The notes: generated by a model not told the origin, from the sequence alone. A stretch of DNA of 64,000 bases from Catonella sp963545085 (GCA_963545085.1 CAUUHV010000006.1:15083-79082), one strand, 5' to 3'. Shown: positions 27,075 through 36,626, numbered from the stretch's first letter. Numbers and translations: made by a program.

Positions 27075-27773
27075 ATGAAAATAAACAACAACATCACACC
27101 CGTTGAACAAACCGAAATGAGAACGCAGGCATATACTCCGCTCTCTAAGGAAGATATAAAAAACGAGAACACACTAGCCGCAAGCGTAGAAATTTCAAAA
27201 GCTGGGTTTGATAAGCTTAATGAAAAGCCTGAATCCAAGCCTAAAACTATGGACGAATTGCGTGAAGAGTTAAGACATAAGATTTTTAATAGGGTAGACC
27301 GTAATTATGATATATATGACTTCGCTCCTTTAATGGACAAGGTGGAAAAGACTCTTCAGGATTATTCAAAACTGTATAAGGAGGAAGAAAAAAACTTCGG
27401 TGAAATATATGTAAAAGATTCATCAGCCGAGGGAGGAAAAAGGCTTCTTACCAAGCGTGAATATATGGGGATGCTAAGTGATGCTTTTGACAAATACGTT
27501 GACTATTTTATTGAAAAAGAAGAGAAAATGCAGGAGAGCAGAAAGGAAATGTTGGCGGAGCTTAGCAATTATTATTCTCTTGATGAAACCGAGTCTGAAA
27601 AGCAGGACAGACTGGAAAGAATAAGAATACTCAGACGACTGATAAAGATAAATGAAGCGCCTGAGGGGCTTGCGTCTATGATGAGGAGAGCCGCGCGGGG
27701 CATTGAAAGCGGAGACAGTGAAAGGGAAACCAAAAAATATCTTTTGGACTGTTTTGATAAAAACGCAGGTTGA
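27075..27773 (+). CDS. Uncharacterised 232-residue helical protein, copy B of the duplicated pair
   Basis: This copy gives a product identical to copy A (25870-26568) and differs in DNA only at four synonymous positions (offsets within the first 129 bases). Its ribosome binding site is different (GGGAGG at 27066-27071). Upstream it shares with copy A the block GAAGTTAA..ATTG..ACCGATATATA, about 90 bases before the start, possibly the promoter. After the stop, similarity continues for roughly 25 bases (GCTTTAAAGCGGAG). The role is unknown; keeping two identical proteins under separate leaders suggests dosage or differential regulation. Confidence 0.75.
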   Translation: MKINNNITPVEQTEMRTQAYTPLSKEDIKNENTLAASVEISKAGFDKLNEKPESKPKTMDELREELRHKIFNRVDRNYDIYDFAPLMDKVEKTLQDYSKLYKEEEKNFGEIYVKDSSAEGGKRLLTKREYMGMLSDAFDKYVDYFIEKEEKMQESRKEMLAELSNYYSLDETESEKQDRLERIRILRRLIKINEAPEGLASMMRRAARGIESGDSERETKKYLLDCFDKNAG

Positions 27774-27800
27774 TGATACGGCTGTGCTTTAAAGCGGAGT

Positions 27801-27855
27801 GGAGAATGGGATGTAGCCTTAATTACTTGGGCACGGGTCTTATTCTCCGTTTTTA
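27801..27855 (+). terminator. Terminator after copy B
   Basis: GGAGAAT (27801-27807) pairs with ATTCTCC (27842-27848), with partial pairing inside, followed by GTTTTT. Confidence 0.55.
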
Positions 27856-27955
27856 GACTGTATTTGCAAAATTCTCCGAACTTATCGACTTTAAAAACTC
27901 TCCAAACTGTGGTAGACTGGTTAGCGGTATAAAACCGTTATGGAGGTAAATAGAT

Positions 27956-29755
27956 ATGGACGTTAAGGAAAAGCTTAAAAATTTAAGAGAGAGAATGGCA
28001 AGAGAGGGAATTGATATGTACGTGATTCCTACCGCCGATTTTCATGAATCCGAGTATGCGGGGGAGCATTTCGGAGTAAGAAAGTATGTGTCGGGGTTTA
28101 CAGGATCGGCGGGTACTTTGGTTGTAGGAAAAGACGAGGCGGCGCTCTGGGCGGACGGCAGATATTTTATACAGGCGGAAAGGCAGCTTAACGGCAGCAC
28201 GATAGAGCTTATGCGCATGGGAAACGAGGGAGTGCCTACCATCGAAAAATATATTGAAGATAAGATGCCCGAAAAAGGAAATTTAGGTTTTGACGGCAGG
28301 GTAATAAATTCCTCGCTCGGACTTAAATTTGCCGAGATTTTGGCTAAAAAAGAAGCGAAAATAAAATATGATAAAGATTTGGTAAATGAGTTTTGGGATG
28401 ACAGACCGGCCCTTTCAGCAAAACCCGCGTTTTTCCTTGAAGAAAAATATTCCGGCAGAAGCGCTGCCGACAAGCTTTCTTTTGTAAGAAAATCTATGGA
28501 AGAAAACGGGGCGGACACTTTTATTCTCACTTCGCTTGATGATATAGCATGGCTTTATAATATGAGGGGTGACGATATTCCGTGCAATCCCGTAGTGCTT
28601 TCTTATACTGTAGTATTTAAAGATAAGGCTGTGCTTTTCTTGAATGAGAGCGTGCTTAACGAAAGACTGAGAGAGGAATTCGCTAAAAATAACGTGGAGA
28701 TTAAGGCTTATAACGATATTTACGATTATGTAAAAAGCCTTGATAAAAATAGCAAAATTCTCCTTGATTTAAATAAGGTAAACTATAAGATTTACGGGAA
28801 TCTGCCTGAAAACGCGGAAAAAATAAACAAATTAAATCCGACCGTTCCCGAGAAGGCTAAGAAGAATAGGACTGAAATTGAAAATATAAGAAAATCTCAC
28901 GTTAAGGACGGAGTAGCGGTATGCAAGTTTATTTTCTGGCTTAAACGGAATGTGGGTAAAATAAAAATTACAGAGATGAGCGCGGCTCAGTACCTTGAGG
29001 ACAGAAGAAGGGAGCAGGAGGGCTTCATAGAGCCGTCCTTCGATACGATAGCCGCCTACAACGCCAATGCGGCAATGATGCACTACAGCGCGACACCGGA
29101 GCATGACGCGGAGCTTAAGCCTGAGGGACTTTTTCTTGTGGACTCGGGCGGTCAGTATTATGAGGGAACTACGGATATTACGAGAACGATAACCCTCGGA
29201 GCGGTTCCTGATGAATGGAAAAGGGATTACACTCTTACTTTGAAGGGAAATATGAATCTTGCGAATGCCAGATTCTTATACGGCTGTACCGGAATAAATC
29301 TTGATATTCTAAGTCGCGGTCCGCTCTGGAATATAGGAATAGACTATCGCTGCGGCACCGGACACGGAGTAGGGTATCTTTTGAATGTACATGAAGCGCC
29401 TAACGGTATCAGATGGAGGGTAGTACCTGAGAGAAACGACAGCGCAGTGCTTGAGGAAGGCATGGTTACGAGTGACGAGCCGGGTGTTTACACGGAGGGC
29501 AGCCACGGAATAAGAATAGAGAACGAGTTGCTTTGCAGGAAAGATATAAAGAATGAGTACGGGCAGTTTATGTCATTTGAAACCGTCACATACGTACCTA
29601 TAGATAAGGAAGTGATAGATCTTAAATATCTTGAAAACCGGGATATAGAGCAGATTAACGACTATCATAAGATGGTATATGAGAAGATATCTCCTTATTT
29701 TGAAGGGAAAGAGGCTGATTGGCTTAAAGAGGCTTGCGCTCCGCTTGTGAGATAA
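27956..29755 (+). CDS. Xaa-Pro aminopeptidase (M24B)
   Basis: This 599-residue metallopeptidase removes N-terminal residues preceding proline. It has the three-domain layout of the long M24B type (like eukaryotic XPNPEP1 rather than 440-residue PepP): two N-terminal creatinase-like domains, then the pita-bread catalytic domain from about residue 320. Metal ligands are visible in FLVDSGGQYYEGTTDITRT (two Asp), GTGHGVGY (His), TSDEPGVY (Glu) and GIRIENEL (Glu). It is cytosolic. GGAGG eight bases before the ATG is the ribosome binding site. It would complement the Opp importer at 31.5 kb in peptide use. Confidence 0.93.
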   Translation: MDVKEKLKNLRERMAREGIDMYVIPTADFHESEYAGEHFGVRKYVSGFTGSAGTLVVGKDEAALWADGRYFIQAERQLNGSTIELMRMGNEGVPTIEKYIEDKMPEKGNLGFDGRVINSSLGLKFAEILAKKEAKIKYDKDLVNEFWDDRPALSAKPAFFLEEKYSGRSAADKLSFVRKSMEENGADTFILTSLDDIAWLYNMRGDDIPCNPVVLSYTVVFKDKAVLFLNESVLNERLREEFAKNNVEIKAYNDIYDYVKSLDKNSKILLDLNKVNYKIYGNLPENAEKINKLNPTVPEKAKKNRTEIENIRKSHVKDGVAVCKFIFWLKRNVGKIKITEMSAAQYLEDRRREQEGFIEPSFDTIAAYNANAAMMHYSATPEHDAELKPEGLFLVDSGGQYYEGTTDITRTITLGAVPDEWKRDYTLTLKGNMNLANARFLYGCTGINLDILSRGPLWNIGIDYRCGTGHGVGYLLNVHEAPNGIRWRVVPERNDSAVLEEGMVTSDEPGVYTEGSHGIRIENELLCRKDIKNEYGQFMSFETVTYVPIDKEVIDLKYLENRDIEQINDYHKMVYEKISPYFEGKEADWLKEACAPLVR

Positions 29756-29838
29756 TAGAAGACAAGCGGGTTTAAAAAAGACTTGTCCATAATGTCGGGG
29801 CGTAATAAATACATAAAGTAACAAACAGCAGTTAACAC

Positions 29839-29873
29839 AAATACCTGGGAGGAGAGCTCTCAGGTATTTTTAT
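29839..29873. terminator. Bidirectional terminator between pepP-like and SDR genes
   Basis: AAATACCTG (29839-29847) pairs with CAGGTATTT (29861-29869), with inner GAG/CTC pairing, and continues into TTTTTAT. It lies between convergent genes. Confidence 0.75.
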
Positions 29874-29906
29874 CTTTACAAACTGATTGTCTATGCCACA
29901 ATAGTT

Positions 29907-30665
29907 TCATCCCAAAAACTTACTTTTCTGCACCATATAAGATATTTTTGTGACGATTCTTAACGGCATGAATTTTGCAACTACCGCAAGCAGATGCGTA
30001 AAAGAGTCTGAAAATACGATTTCCTTTTTTGCGAACAAAGCGTTTAACGCTCTTACGGCACATTTCCTCGGTGTCGCCACGGCAAATTCCCTGCTTGCGC
30101 CTGCAGTCTTAAAAAAGCCCGTTTTCATAGGACCGGGGCACATTGTAGTTATATGCGCCTTGCGCCCGGAATGTCTCATTTCCTCGTTTACAGCGGTTGA
30201 AAGTCTAAGTACATAGGCTTTTGAGGCATAATAAGAGGAGAGCAGAGGACCGGGCATAAAGGAAGCTATACTCGCTATATTTAATATGAAGCCGTCATTT
30301 CCCGATTTTATGTAAGACTTTGTAAGAATAGTAAGAGCCGTTATATTTGTGTTTACAAGCTCGGTCTCCTTCCCGAAAGGTATTTCCTCAAATTTCCCTA
30401 AATTTCCGAAACCCGCGTTATTTATAAGTATCTTTACGGGGGCTTTAAAGCAAAATTCAGAAAATTTTATTGCTTCTTCGGGGACGGAGAGGTCGGCGGT
30501 GTAAACGGTTACTGAAACTCCGTATTTTCTTTCGATTACCGTTTTTAAAGCATTTAATCTGTCCTCTCGCCTTGCCGTTATTATTAAATCATATCCTGCT
30601 TTTGCAAGAAGCCTTGCAAATTCGATACCCATGCCGCTGCTTGCTCCTGTTATCACCGCTCTCAT
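29907..30665 (-). CDS. Short-chain dehydrogenase/reductase
   Basis: A classical SDR of 252 residues: cofactor motif TGASSGMG at residues 6-13, basic residues TARRED after strand 2 suggesting NADPH preference, the NNAG motif, catalytic Ser in NIASIAS and YYASK with the catalytic Tyr and Lys. The sequence belongs to the DltE/YqjQ-like group. The substrate is not predictable. GGAGG before the ATG. It follows the DUF1653 gene by 77 bases on the same strand. Confidence 0.88.
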   Translation of the reverse strand: MRAVITGASSGMGIEFARLLAKAGYDLIITARREDRLNALKTVIERKYGVSVTVYTADLSVPEEAIKFSEFCFKAPVKILINNAGFGNLGKFEEIPFGKETELVNTNITALTILTKSYIKSGNDGFILNIASIASFMPGPLLSSYYASKAYVLRLSTAVNEEMRHSGRKAHITTMCPGPMKTGFFKTAGASREFAVATPRKCAVRALNALFAKKEIVFSDSFTHLLAVVAKFMPLRIVTKISYMVQKSKFLG

Positions 30666-30742
30666 TTTTTCCTCCGTAATTATAAGATTTAATTATTATT
30701 CGTATTTATGGCAGGTATGCCTTTTTGTTATAAAACGAGCCT

Positions 30743-31330
30743 TTATTTTTCCTGTTTTCTGCCGTCAAAATGAATTCTCGCGCCTAAATAATCGTCTATC
30801 TCCCTTATATCCGCCTCCTTTGAAATTCCGTTAAGCACCAAATCAAGGGAAGCCGCCATGTTATTAAGCATACCTTCGGTTACAGTCTCCGACATCGCTC
30901 TCAGAATATTTCTTTTTTTATTAAAATCGGTTTCATCTAAAAATTCCATGAAAAGAGCCGAGTTTTTTTCTCCGTGTTTACCGGACGAAGCCTTTTCGGA
31001 GATATGCGGAGTTTCTTCCGCCCCGGTGACTGAAATAGCGGAATCCGTACTTGCTTTGTCTTCTCCGACTTTTTTTATAAGAGAGCTTCTGTCAACTTTT
31101 GTAAAGCGATATTTAGTGACGGCTTCGGGATATTTTTTTATATCAAGCTCCTCCGTAAAATTTGAAAGAGGTCTTGCGTAGGTCTTATAATCGCCGTAAA
31201 GAGAGCGGTAAATTATAAGACTTTCCCCCGTTTCACTATGTATTGCCGTAGTCACTATCTGATATAAACCGCCTTTAAAATGCCTGTATATATCTTCGGG
31301 AAGCGGCATGTTGATATTATTTTCAGTCAT
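30743..31330 (-). CDS. DUF1653 domain protein with C-terminal extension
   Basis: The first 75 residues match DUF1653 (PEDIYRHFKGGLYQIVTTAI, then ETGESLIIYRSLYGDYKTYA and RPLSNFTEE), a small beta-rich module of unknown function found across bacteria. The remaining 120 residues are a low-complexity Ser/Lys/Glu linker and a helical tail (FMEFLDETDFNKKRNILRAM), absent from most DUF1653 proteins but common in Clostridia. AGGAAAGGA six bases before the first ATG supports the long start. Cytosolic. Confidence 0.8.
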   Translation of the reverse strand: MTENNINMPLPEDIYRHFKGGLYQIVTTAIHSETGESLIIYRSLYGDYKTYARPLSNFTEELDIKKYPEAVTKYRFTKVDRSSLIKKVGEDKASTDSAISVTGAEETPHISEKASSGKHGEKNSALFMEFLDETDFNKKRNILRAMSETVTEGMLNNMAASLDLVLNGISKEADIREIDDYLGARIHFDGRKQEK

Positions 31331-31459
31331 TGTATTTCCTTTCCTGTATACAATTATAATTGTATTTTATCATATTAACGAATATGGAGACATTATATCA
31401 CAGAATGCAGTAAATATGCAGACTTTTTAAAACTTATTTCTCATAGTGTACGCTAAGGC

Positions 31460-31488
31460 TTGACATTTGTCTTTATGGCAAATATAAT
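31460..31488 (+). promoter_or_regulatory. Strong sigma-A promoter of the opp operon
   Basis: Consensus TTGACA (31460-31465) and TATAAT (31483-31488) are separated by exactly 17 bases. The leader to the first start codon is about 80 bases. Confidence 0.85.
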
Positions 31489-31573
31489 ATCAAGCATCGG
31501 ATTAAGAGAGAGTAGGCTCGAACGAATCGGGACGCAAATGAAATCTGAAAATTAAATTACAGGAGGATTGGTT

Positions 31574-33532
31574 ATGAAGAAGAAAAAGCTTTTAAGTCTT
31601 TTACTCACCGGCGCTATGGTTTTTGCGCTTGCGGCCTGTGGAAACAATTCCGCTTCAACCGAGGGAGATGCTTCAAGCGGCAGTTCCGACAAGGCTTCAA
31701 GTAATATGTCAAGCGGAATGACAAGCAGTACGGGAAGCGGTACAAGCGAGGCTTCCGCTACGGAGGATGAGACCCCTGTTGAGGGAGGACAGCTTGTTAT
31801 AGGTGACGGTACACAGTCAAACGGAGATATTTATCCTAACTGGACAAATAACTCTTCGGATAAGGCGGTTTACGATTTGACTTTCGGTTACTCTATTTCG
31901 GCTATTGACCAGAGAGGCGAATTTGTCCTCAATAAAATGGTTGTAAACGAAAGCGATATCAAAAAGACGGTAAACGATGACAAGACAATAACTTATGATA
32001 TAAAAATTGCTGAAGATCTTAAGTGGAGTAACGGAGATAAGATAACGGCAAAGGATTATGTATTCCATATACTTTATTTCTCAAATCCGGTACTTGTAGA
32101 GTTTGGAGCTTCCGATGTGGCGGCAGGACAGTTCTATGAAGGATACAACGAGTATAATGAAGGAAAGACCGATGTATTTAAGGGAGTAAGACTTTTAGGC
32201 GATTATGAGTTTTCTCTTACAGTATCGGCAGAATATAATCCTTATTTCTATGAGCTTTATCCTCTTGCAACGATACCTTCTTATGCAAAGGGTTGGCTTC
32301 CTGAAGGAATTGATGTGGCAGATGACGGAGAGGGAGCGCATTTCACGGGCGATTTCTCGTCTAAGAATGACAAGCTTAAGGAAAAAGCCAAAAACTACCG
32401 TATGAATTTTGATGCCTACAGCGGTCCTTATATGAAGGAAAGCTATGATGAAACCTCAAATACCTATACTTTAAAGAGAAATCCTGAGTATAAGGGTAAT
32501 TTTGAGGGACAGAAGCCATATATCGACACTATTATATATAAGCATGTTCAGGATAAGACACAGATGGACGAGCTTGCTACCGGAAGTGTAGACATTCTCA
32601 AAGGAATGGCTTCGGGTGACGAGATAAACTCCGGTCTTGATCTTGTAGCGAAAGGAACTCATAATTATTTCGATTATCCGAGAAACGGATTCGGAAAGCT
32701 CACATTTGTTTGTGACAGAGGACCTACACAGTTTATAGAGGTTCGTCACGCAATCGCTTATCTTCTTGACCGTAACGAGTTCGCCAAGACATTTACAGGC
32801 GGACACGGCTCGGTTGTGGACAGCGATTACGGTCTTGCTCAGTGGATGGTTGAGGATAGAGAAGACGCTATAGCTGCTCTTAATAAGTACAGCTACTCTC
32901 TCGACAACGCCATCGCCGAACTTGAAAAAGGCGGTTGGACACTTGGTAAGGACGGAAAAGAGTATAAGGGTGAGGGAATTCGTTATAAGAAGCTTGATGA
33001 CGGAAAGCTTATGCCTCTTACAATAGAATGGTGTTCTTCCGAAAATAACCCTGTTTCCGATCTTCTTGCAACCACTCTTGTAAACGGACCGGATATTAAA
33101 AAAGCCGGAATGGAAATCAAGCAGACGACTGTTACCTTTGATGAGCTTATAAATAACCTGTATCAGTTGAAAGAAAATGACTTCAATATGTATAATCTTG
33201 GAGCCGGATTCATTCCTGTTTTTGACCACAGCAACGAGTATAAGGTAGATCCTAAGACAAAGAAGCCGGGTCCTGCGAACAAGAACCAGATAAATGATGT
33301 GGAGCTTTCCAAACTTGCTAAGGATATGACTCTTATTGATTCTCAGAATAAGGAAGAGTTCCTTGATAAGTGGGTAGCTTACGAGCAAAGATGGAATGAT
33401 CTGCTTCCTGATCTTCCTCTTTACTCAAACCAGTATCATGATTTCTTTACAAACCGTCTCCACGGATATAAGGGAATCAAGGATGGTGTATGGGGAATGG
33501 TTGATCAGCTTTCATATTGTTGGGTTAAGTAA
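31574..33532 (+). CDS. oppA: Oligopeptide-binding lipoprotein of ABC importer
   Basis: This 652-residue family 5 solute-binding protein is anchored by a lipoprotein signal (MKKKKLLSLLLTG..ALAAC, lipid Cys at residue 22) followed by a Ser/Gly/Thr-rich linker of about 50 residues. The binding domain shows family 5 features (KWSNGDKITAKDYVFHI near the start, EVRHAIAYLLDRNEFAKTF mid-protein). It captures peptides outside the cell for OppBCDF. AGGAGG at 31561-31566 decides the ATG at 31574 over an upstream TTG. Being first behind a consensus promoter and before hairpins, it should be the most abundant subunit. Some family 5 proteins bind other ligands such as nickel or sugars. Confidence 0.9.
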   Translation: MKKKKLLSLLLTGAMVFALAACGNNSASTEGDASSGSSDKASSNMSSGMTSSTGSGTSEASATEDETPVEGGQLVIGDGTQSNGDIYPNWTNNSSDKAVYDLTFGYSISAIDQRGEFVLNKMVVNESDIKKTVNDDKTITYDIKIAEDLKWSNGDKITAKDYVFHILYFSNPVLVEFGASDVAAGQFYEGYNEYNEGKTDVFKGVRLLGDYEFSLTVSAEYNPYFYELYPLATIPSYAKGWLPEGIDVADDGEGAHFTGDFSSKNDKLKEKAKNYRMNFDAYSGPYMKESYDETSNTYTLKRNPEYKGNFEGQKPYIDTIIYKHVQDKTQMDELATGSVDILKGMASGDEINSGLDLVAKGTHNYFDYPRNGFGKLTFVCDRGPTQFIEVRHAIAYLLDRNEFAKTFTGGHGSVVDSDYGLAQWMVEDREDAIAALNKYSYSLDNAIAELEKGGWTLGKDGKEYKGEGIRYKKLDDGKLMPLTIEWCSSENNPVSDLLATTLVNGPDIKKAGMEIKQTTVTFDELINNLYQLKENDFNMYNLGAGFIPVFDHSNEYKVDPKTKKPGPANKNQINDVELSKLAKDMTLIDSQNKEEFLDKWVAYEQRWNDLLPDLPLYSNQYHDFFTNRLHGYKGIKDGVWGMVDQLSYCWVK

Positions 33533-33630
33533 TTAAAAACGGAAGCGCCAAAGAAATATACTTGCGGATTTGTATAAAATCTCATAAAATAAGACTTTGG
33601 GAGTATTGCTACAGATATATTCGGGACCTC

Positions 33631-33747
33631 AGTCCGGGAAAAATCTTTCCCGGACTTTGTCCCTGTTATAAGAGTATTTCTGCTTACTGCACTGAGGATG
33701 GGAATCGGTGCCTTTTTTGCCGATTTTGTTACCGTCCTGTATGCAGT
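33631..33747 (+). other. Intra-operon hairpins between oppA and oppB
   Basis: The 258-base gap contains a perfect 11-bp stem (AGTCCGGGAAA at 33631-33641, TTTCCCGGACT at 33646-33656, AATC loop) with little T-tract. A second larger imperfect hairpin (CACTGAGGA near 33692 against TCCTGTATGCAGTG ending 33747) contains AATCGG/CCGATT. Such structures typically attenuate read-through or stabilise the upstream mRNA so that the binding protein exceeds the permease; I infer that here. Confidence 0.6.
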
Positions 33748-33790
33748 GAACAGAAATGAAACTATTAAAAAACGAAGGTAGGTAAGGAAT

Positions 33791-34777
33791 ATGCTGAAGT
33801 ACATAATTAAGCGAATCCTTTACATGGTATTTGTGTTTTTTTCCATGTCAATTTTGATTTTTGCCCTGTATAACGCCATTCCGGGAGATCCGGCAATGGT
33901 TCAGGTGGCGCCTCAAAGGGATAAACTGACAGCCGAACAGTTTGACAGAGTTTATCAGAACACGAGGAAGCAGTTGGGACTTGATGACCCTGTGGTGATT
34001 CGATATGGCAAGTGGATAAAAACCGTGGTTATGCTTAATTTCGGAGATTCTCTTATTTATAGGCAGCCTGTAACCAAGGTTTTGGTAGAACCTATGAAAA
34101 ATACTGTGTTTTTAAATCTTCTGGTTACCTTCATTGCCCTGCTTATTACCATACCGCTCGGTATTTTTTGTGCCGTAAGGAAGTTCTCGAAGTTTGATAC
34201 TGTTGTGCAGGTGCTTACAATTGTCGGCTACAGCTTGCCTGTATTTATCTTTGCGCTTATTTTCATCTATGTATTCGCGGTGAATTTGCAGTGGCTTCCG
34301 GTATCCGGTATGAACACGCCGAATTTCAAGGGGACTGCTTTAGCGGTTTTTCTTGACAGAGTAAAATATATGATTCTTCCTACAATGGTACTTACCATGG
34401 CGGCTTTGGGAGGAATGACAAGATATGTGCGAGCCGCTATGATAGACGCTCTCAGAATGGACTACGTAAGGACGGCGAGGGCAAAAGGGCTTAAGGAAAG
34501 AGTTGTTATCTATTCTCACGCTTGGAGAAATGCTCTTCTTCCTATAATAACCCTTATAATAAGCTGGTTTATAGCCATATTCACAGGCTCTATTATAACG
34601 GAGTCCATATTCGCCCTTAACGGAATGGGAACCGTATATCTTAAAGCTCTTAACGGACTTGATTACAATCTTGCGATGGGGATACAGATGTTTTATATAG
34701 CGGTTTCTCTTATAGGAAATCTTGTTATAGACTTAAGCTACGGTATAGTTGACCCTCGAATCAGAATTTCAAAGTAA
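33791..34777 (+). CDS. oppB: Oligopeptide ABC transporter permease OppB
   Basis: The 328-residue membrane protein has the OppB N-terminus (LKYIIKRILYMVFVFFSMSI), about six TM helices and the coupling-helix EAA motif DYVRTARAKGLKERVVIYSHAWRNALLP that contacts the ATPases. It pairs with the OppC subunit downstream, 13 bases away. Length is normal for the family. AAGG precedes the ATG. Confidence 0.93.
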   Translation: MLKYIIKRILYMVFVFFSMSILIFALYNAIPGDPAMVQVAPQRDKLTAEQFDRVYQNTRKQLGLDDPVVIRYGKWIKTVVMLNFGDSLIYRQPVTKVLVEPMKNTVFLNLLVTFIALLITIPLGIFCAVRKFSKFDTVVQVLTIVGYSLPVFIFALIFIYVFAVNLQWLPVSGMNTPNFKGTALAVFLDRVKYMILPTMVLTMAALGGMTRYVRAAMIDALRMDYVRTARAKGLKERVVIYSHAWRNALLPIITLIISWFIAIFTGSIITESIFALNGMGTVYLKALNGLDYNLAMGIQMFYIAVSLIGNLVIDLSYGIVDPRIRISK

Positions 34778-34790
34778 GGAGGAGATAGAT

Positions 34791-36617
34791 ATGTCGGATA
34801 AAAAAAGAAAACGCGCCTCCTTATTAAAGAGGCTGCTGTTACCGAGAAATGAGATAGAGAAGCAGGATCTTGACATTTTTAAAGAAGAACAGATGCAGTC
34901 GCCGGGACGGACGGTGCTGCGTAATTTTCGCTCAAATAAGCTTGCCATGGCGGGACTTATAATTTTCCTCTGTATATTTTTATTTGTACTCATTGCTCCG
35001 CTTATTGTAAAGCAGGATCTTTCGTATCAGGAAAACACCCAGATAAATCTTGCTCCGGGTTTTGATATGATGGATGTACCGAGCGCATTAAACGGCAAGG
35101 CTATTGATATATCGGTAGGTCCGAGCTTCTCGGTCGGAGTAAGCAAGACGGGCGGGCTTTATATATGGGGAAAACCTCAGGTGCTTCCTAACGTAAACCT
35201 CAGAAAGTTCCCTAAGGAGGTTAAAGGAAAGAAGTTTGTAAGAGCGGCGGCGGGGTTTGATCATATAGTAGCTGAAACCACCGAGGGTAAGCTCATATCA
35301 TGGGGTAACTCAAGACTTAAGCAGACAGAGATAAATTCGGATTTCGAGTATGATGACGGGAAGGTGGTACAGCTTGCCGCAGGTTATCAGATTTCCGCAG
35401 CTGTTATGGATAACGGAAATGTTTATCCTTGGGGAAATACAAGTGTAAATGATGTTAAAGTAAAGAATAAGTATCAGGGAACTATAGCAAAGGTTGCTTT
35501 TACAGGCGATGCTATGATAGGTCTAACTAAGAACGGTGCCGTAGTTTATTTAGGTAAAAATGATACCGCTATGGCTAAAATTCCGGAAGAATTAAACGCT
35601 CATGTTGTAGATATAGCTGCAACGGCAGTGACTGCGGCGGCTCTTCTTGATGACGGAAGAGTTGTTGTTTGGGGAAATATAAAGAACGGAGAAAATGAGA
35701 TTCCGGAAACAAAATCTAAGATAATATCCATTTCAGGCGGACGTTATCACTATACAGGAGTGCTTGAGGACGGTTCCGTAATTTCATGGGGTAAAAATAA
35801 TTTTGGACAGACGGATGTTCCTTCTTCGCTTAAATCCGGCGTGACAAAGGTATTTACGGGCTACTATCAGAACTATGCTCTTCTTAAGGATGGTACTGTA
35901 AAGACCTTCGGACTTAAGGGATATCTTTTCGGTACGGATGATCTTGGAAGAGATTTATTTAATCGTATAGTAAACGGTGGAAAAATGACCATGACAATGG
36001 GAGCCGTGGCGGTTATAATCTCTACCATTATAGGAGTTATAATAGGCGGTATTTCAGGTTTTTTCGGTGGAGCCGTGGATCTTGTACTGCAGCGTATTAC
36101 GGAGATGGTTTCATCAATACCTTTCCTGCCGTTCGCGATGATTCTTTCTTCCATAGTGGGAGGAAAGCTTCCTGAAAATACACGAATTTTTATGATAATG
36201 GTTATACTCGGCGTGCTTTCATGGACGAGTCTTGAAAGGCTTGTAAGGGCGCAGGTGCTTGCGGAGCGTGAGCAGGAATTTGTAACCGCCGCGAGGGCGA
36301 TGGGAATTAAAGAGCTTACAATTGTATTTAAGCATATAATACCTAATGTTATTTCGGTAATAATAGTTACAGCCACACTTGATTTTGCTACCTGTATGCT
36401 TACGGAGTCTTCACTTTCTTTCTTAGGTTTCGGTGTAACCCTCCCGAGACCTACATGGGGGAATATGCTTAACGGCTGTATAAATTCGGTAGTTATAAGA
36501 AGCTACTGGTGGAGGTGGGTGCTTCCGTCCGTGCTCCTCGGAACCTGCTGTATATGTATCAACCTTATAGGTGACGGTCTTAGAGATGCCATTGATCCTA
36601 AGTCTAATGAAAGGTAG
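34791..36617 (+). CDS. oppC: OppC permease with inserted seven-repeat RCC1-like beta-propeller
   Basis: The 608-residue protein splits a normal OppC. Residues 1-75 give the cytosolic N-terminus and TM1 (LAMAGLIIFLCIFLFVLIAP). Residues about 100-378 hold seven RCC1-type repeats of about 40 residues, each with a strand ending in WGN/WGK/YLG/FGL after a DG turn (for example KLISWGN, NVYPWGN, RVVVWGN, SVISWGK). OppC resumes with FGTDDLGRDLFNRI at residue 379 and has the EAA motif EFVTAARAMGIKEL. Seven repeats are what a closed RCC1 propeller needs. By topology the domain sits outside, between TM1 and TM2, near the binding-protein docking face. AAGGAGGAG supports the ATG at 34791. Function of the propeller is unknown. 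Confidence 0.9.
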   Translation: MSDKKRKRASLLKRLLLPRNEIEKQDLDIFKEEQMQSPGRTVLRNFRSNKLAMAGLIIFLCIFLFVLIAPLIVKQDLSYQENTQINLAPGFDMMDVPSALNGKAIDISVGPSFSVGVSKTGGLYIWGKPQVLPNVNLRKFPKEVKGKKFVRAAAGFDHIVAETTEGKLISWGNSRLKQTEINSDFEYDDGKVVQLAAGYQISAAVMDNGNVYPWGNTSVNDVKVKNKYQGTIAKVAFTGDAMIGLTKNGAVVYLGKNDTAMAKIPEELNAHVVDIAATAVTAAALLDDGRVVVWGNIKNGENEIPETKSKIISISGGRYHYTGVLEDGSVISWGKNNFGQTDVPSSLKSGVTKVFTGYYQNYALLKDGTVKTFGLKGYLFGTDDLGRDLFNRIVNGGKMTMTMGAVAVIISTIIGVIIGGISGFFGGAVDLVLQRITEMVSSIPFLPFAMILSSIVGGKLPENTRIFMIMVILGVLSWTSLERLVRAQVLAEREQEFVTAARAMGIKELTIVFKHIIPNVISVIIVTATLDFATCMLTESSLSFLGFGVTLPRPTWGNMLNGCINSVVIRSYWWRWVLPSVLLGTCCICINLIGDGLRDAIDPKSNER

Positions 36618-36626
36618 GTAAGAGAA

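Noticed and set aside
32471..33388. 305-codon minus-strand frame inside oppA
   Set aside because: oppA is clearly coding over the whole span with signal and family motifs; the antisense frame has no recognisable domain or ribosome binding site.
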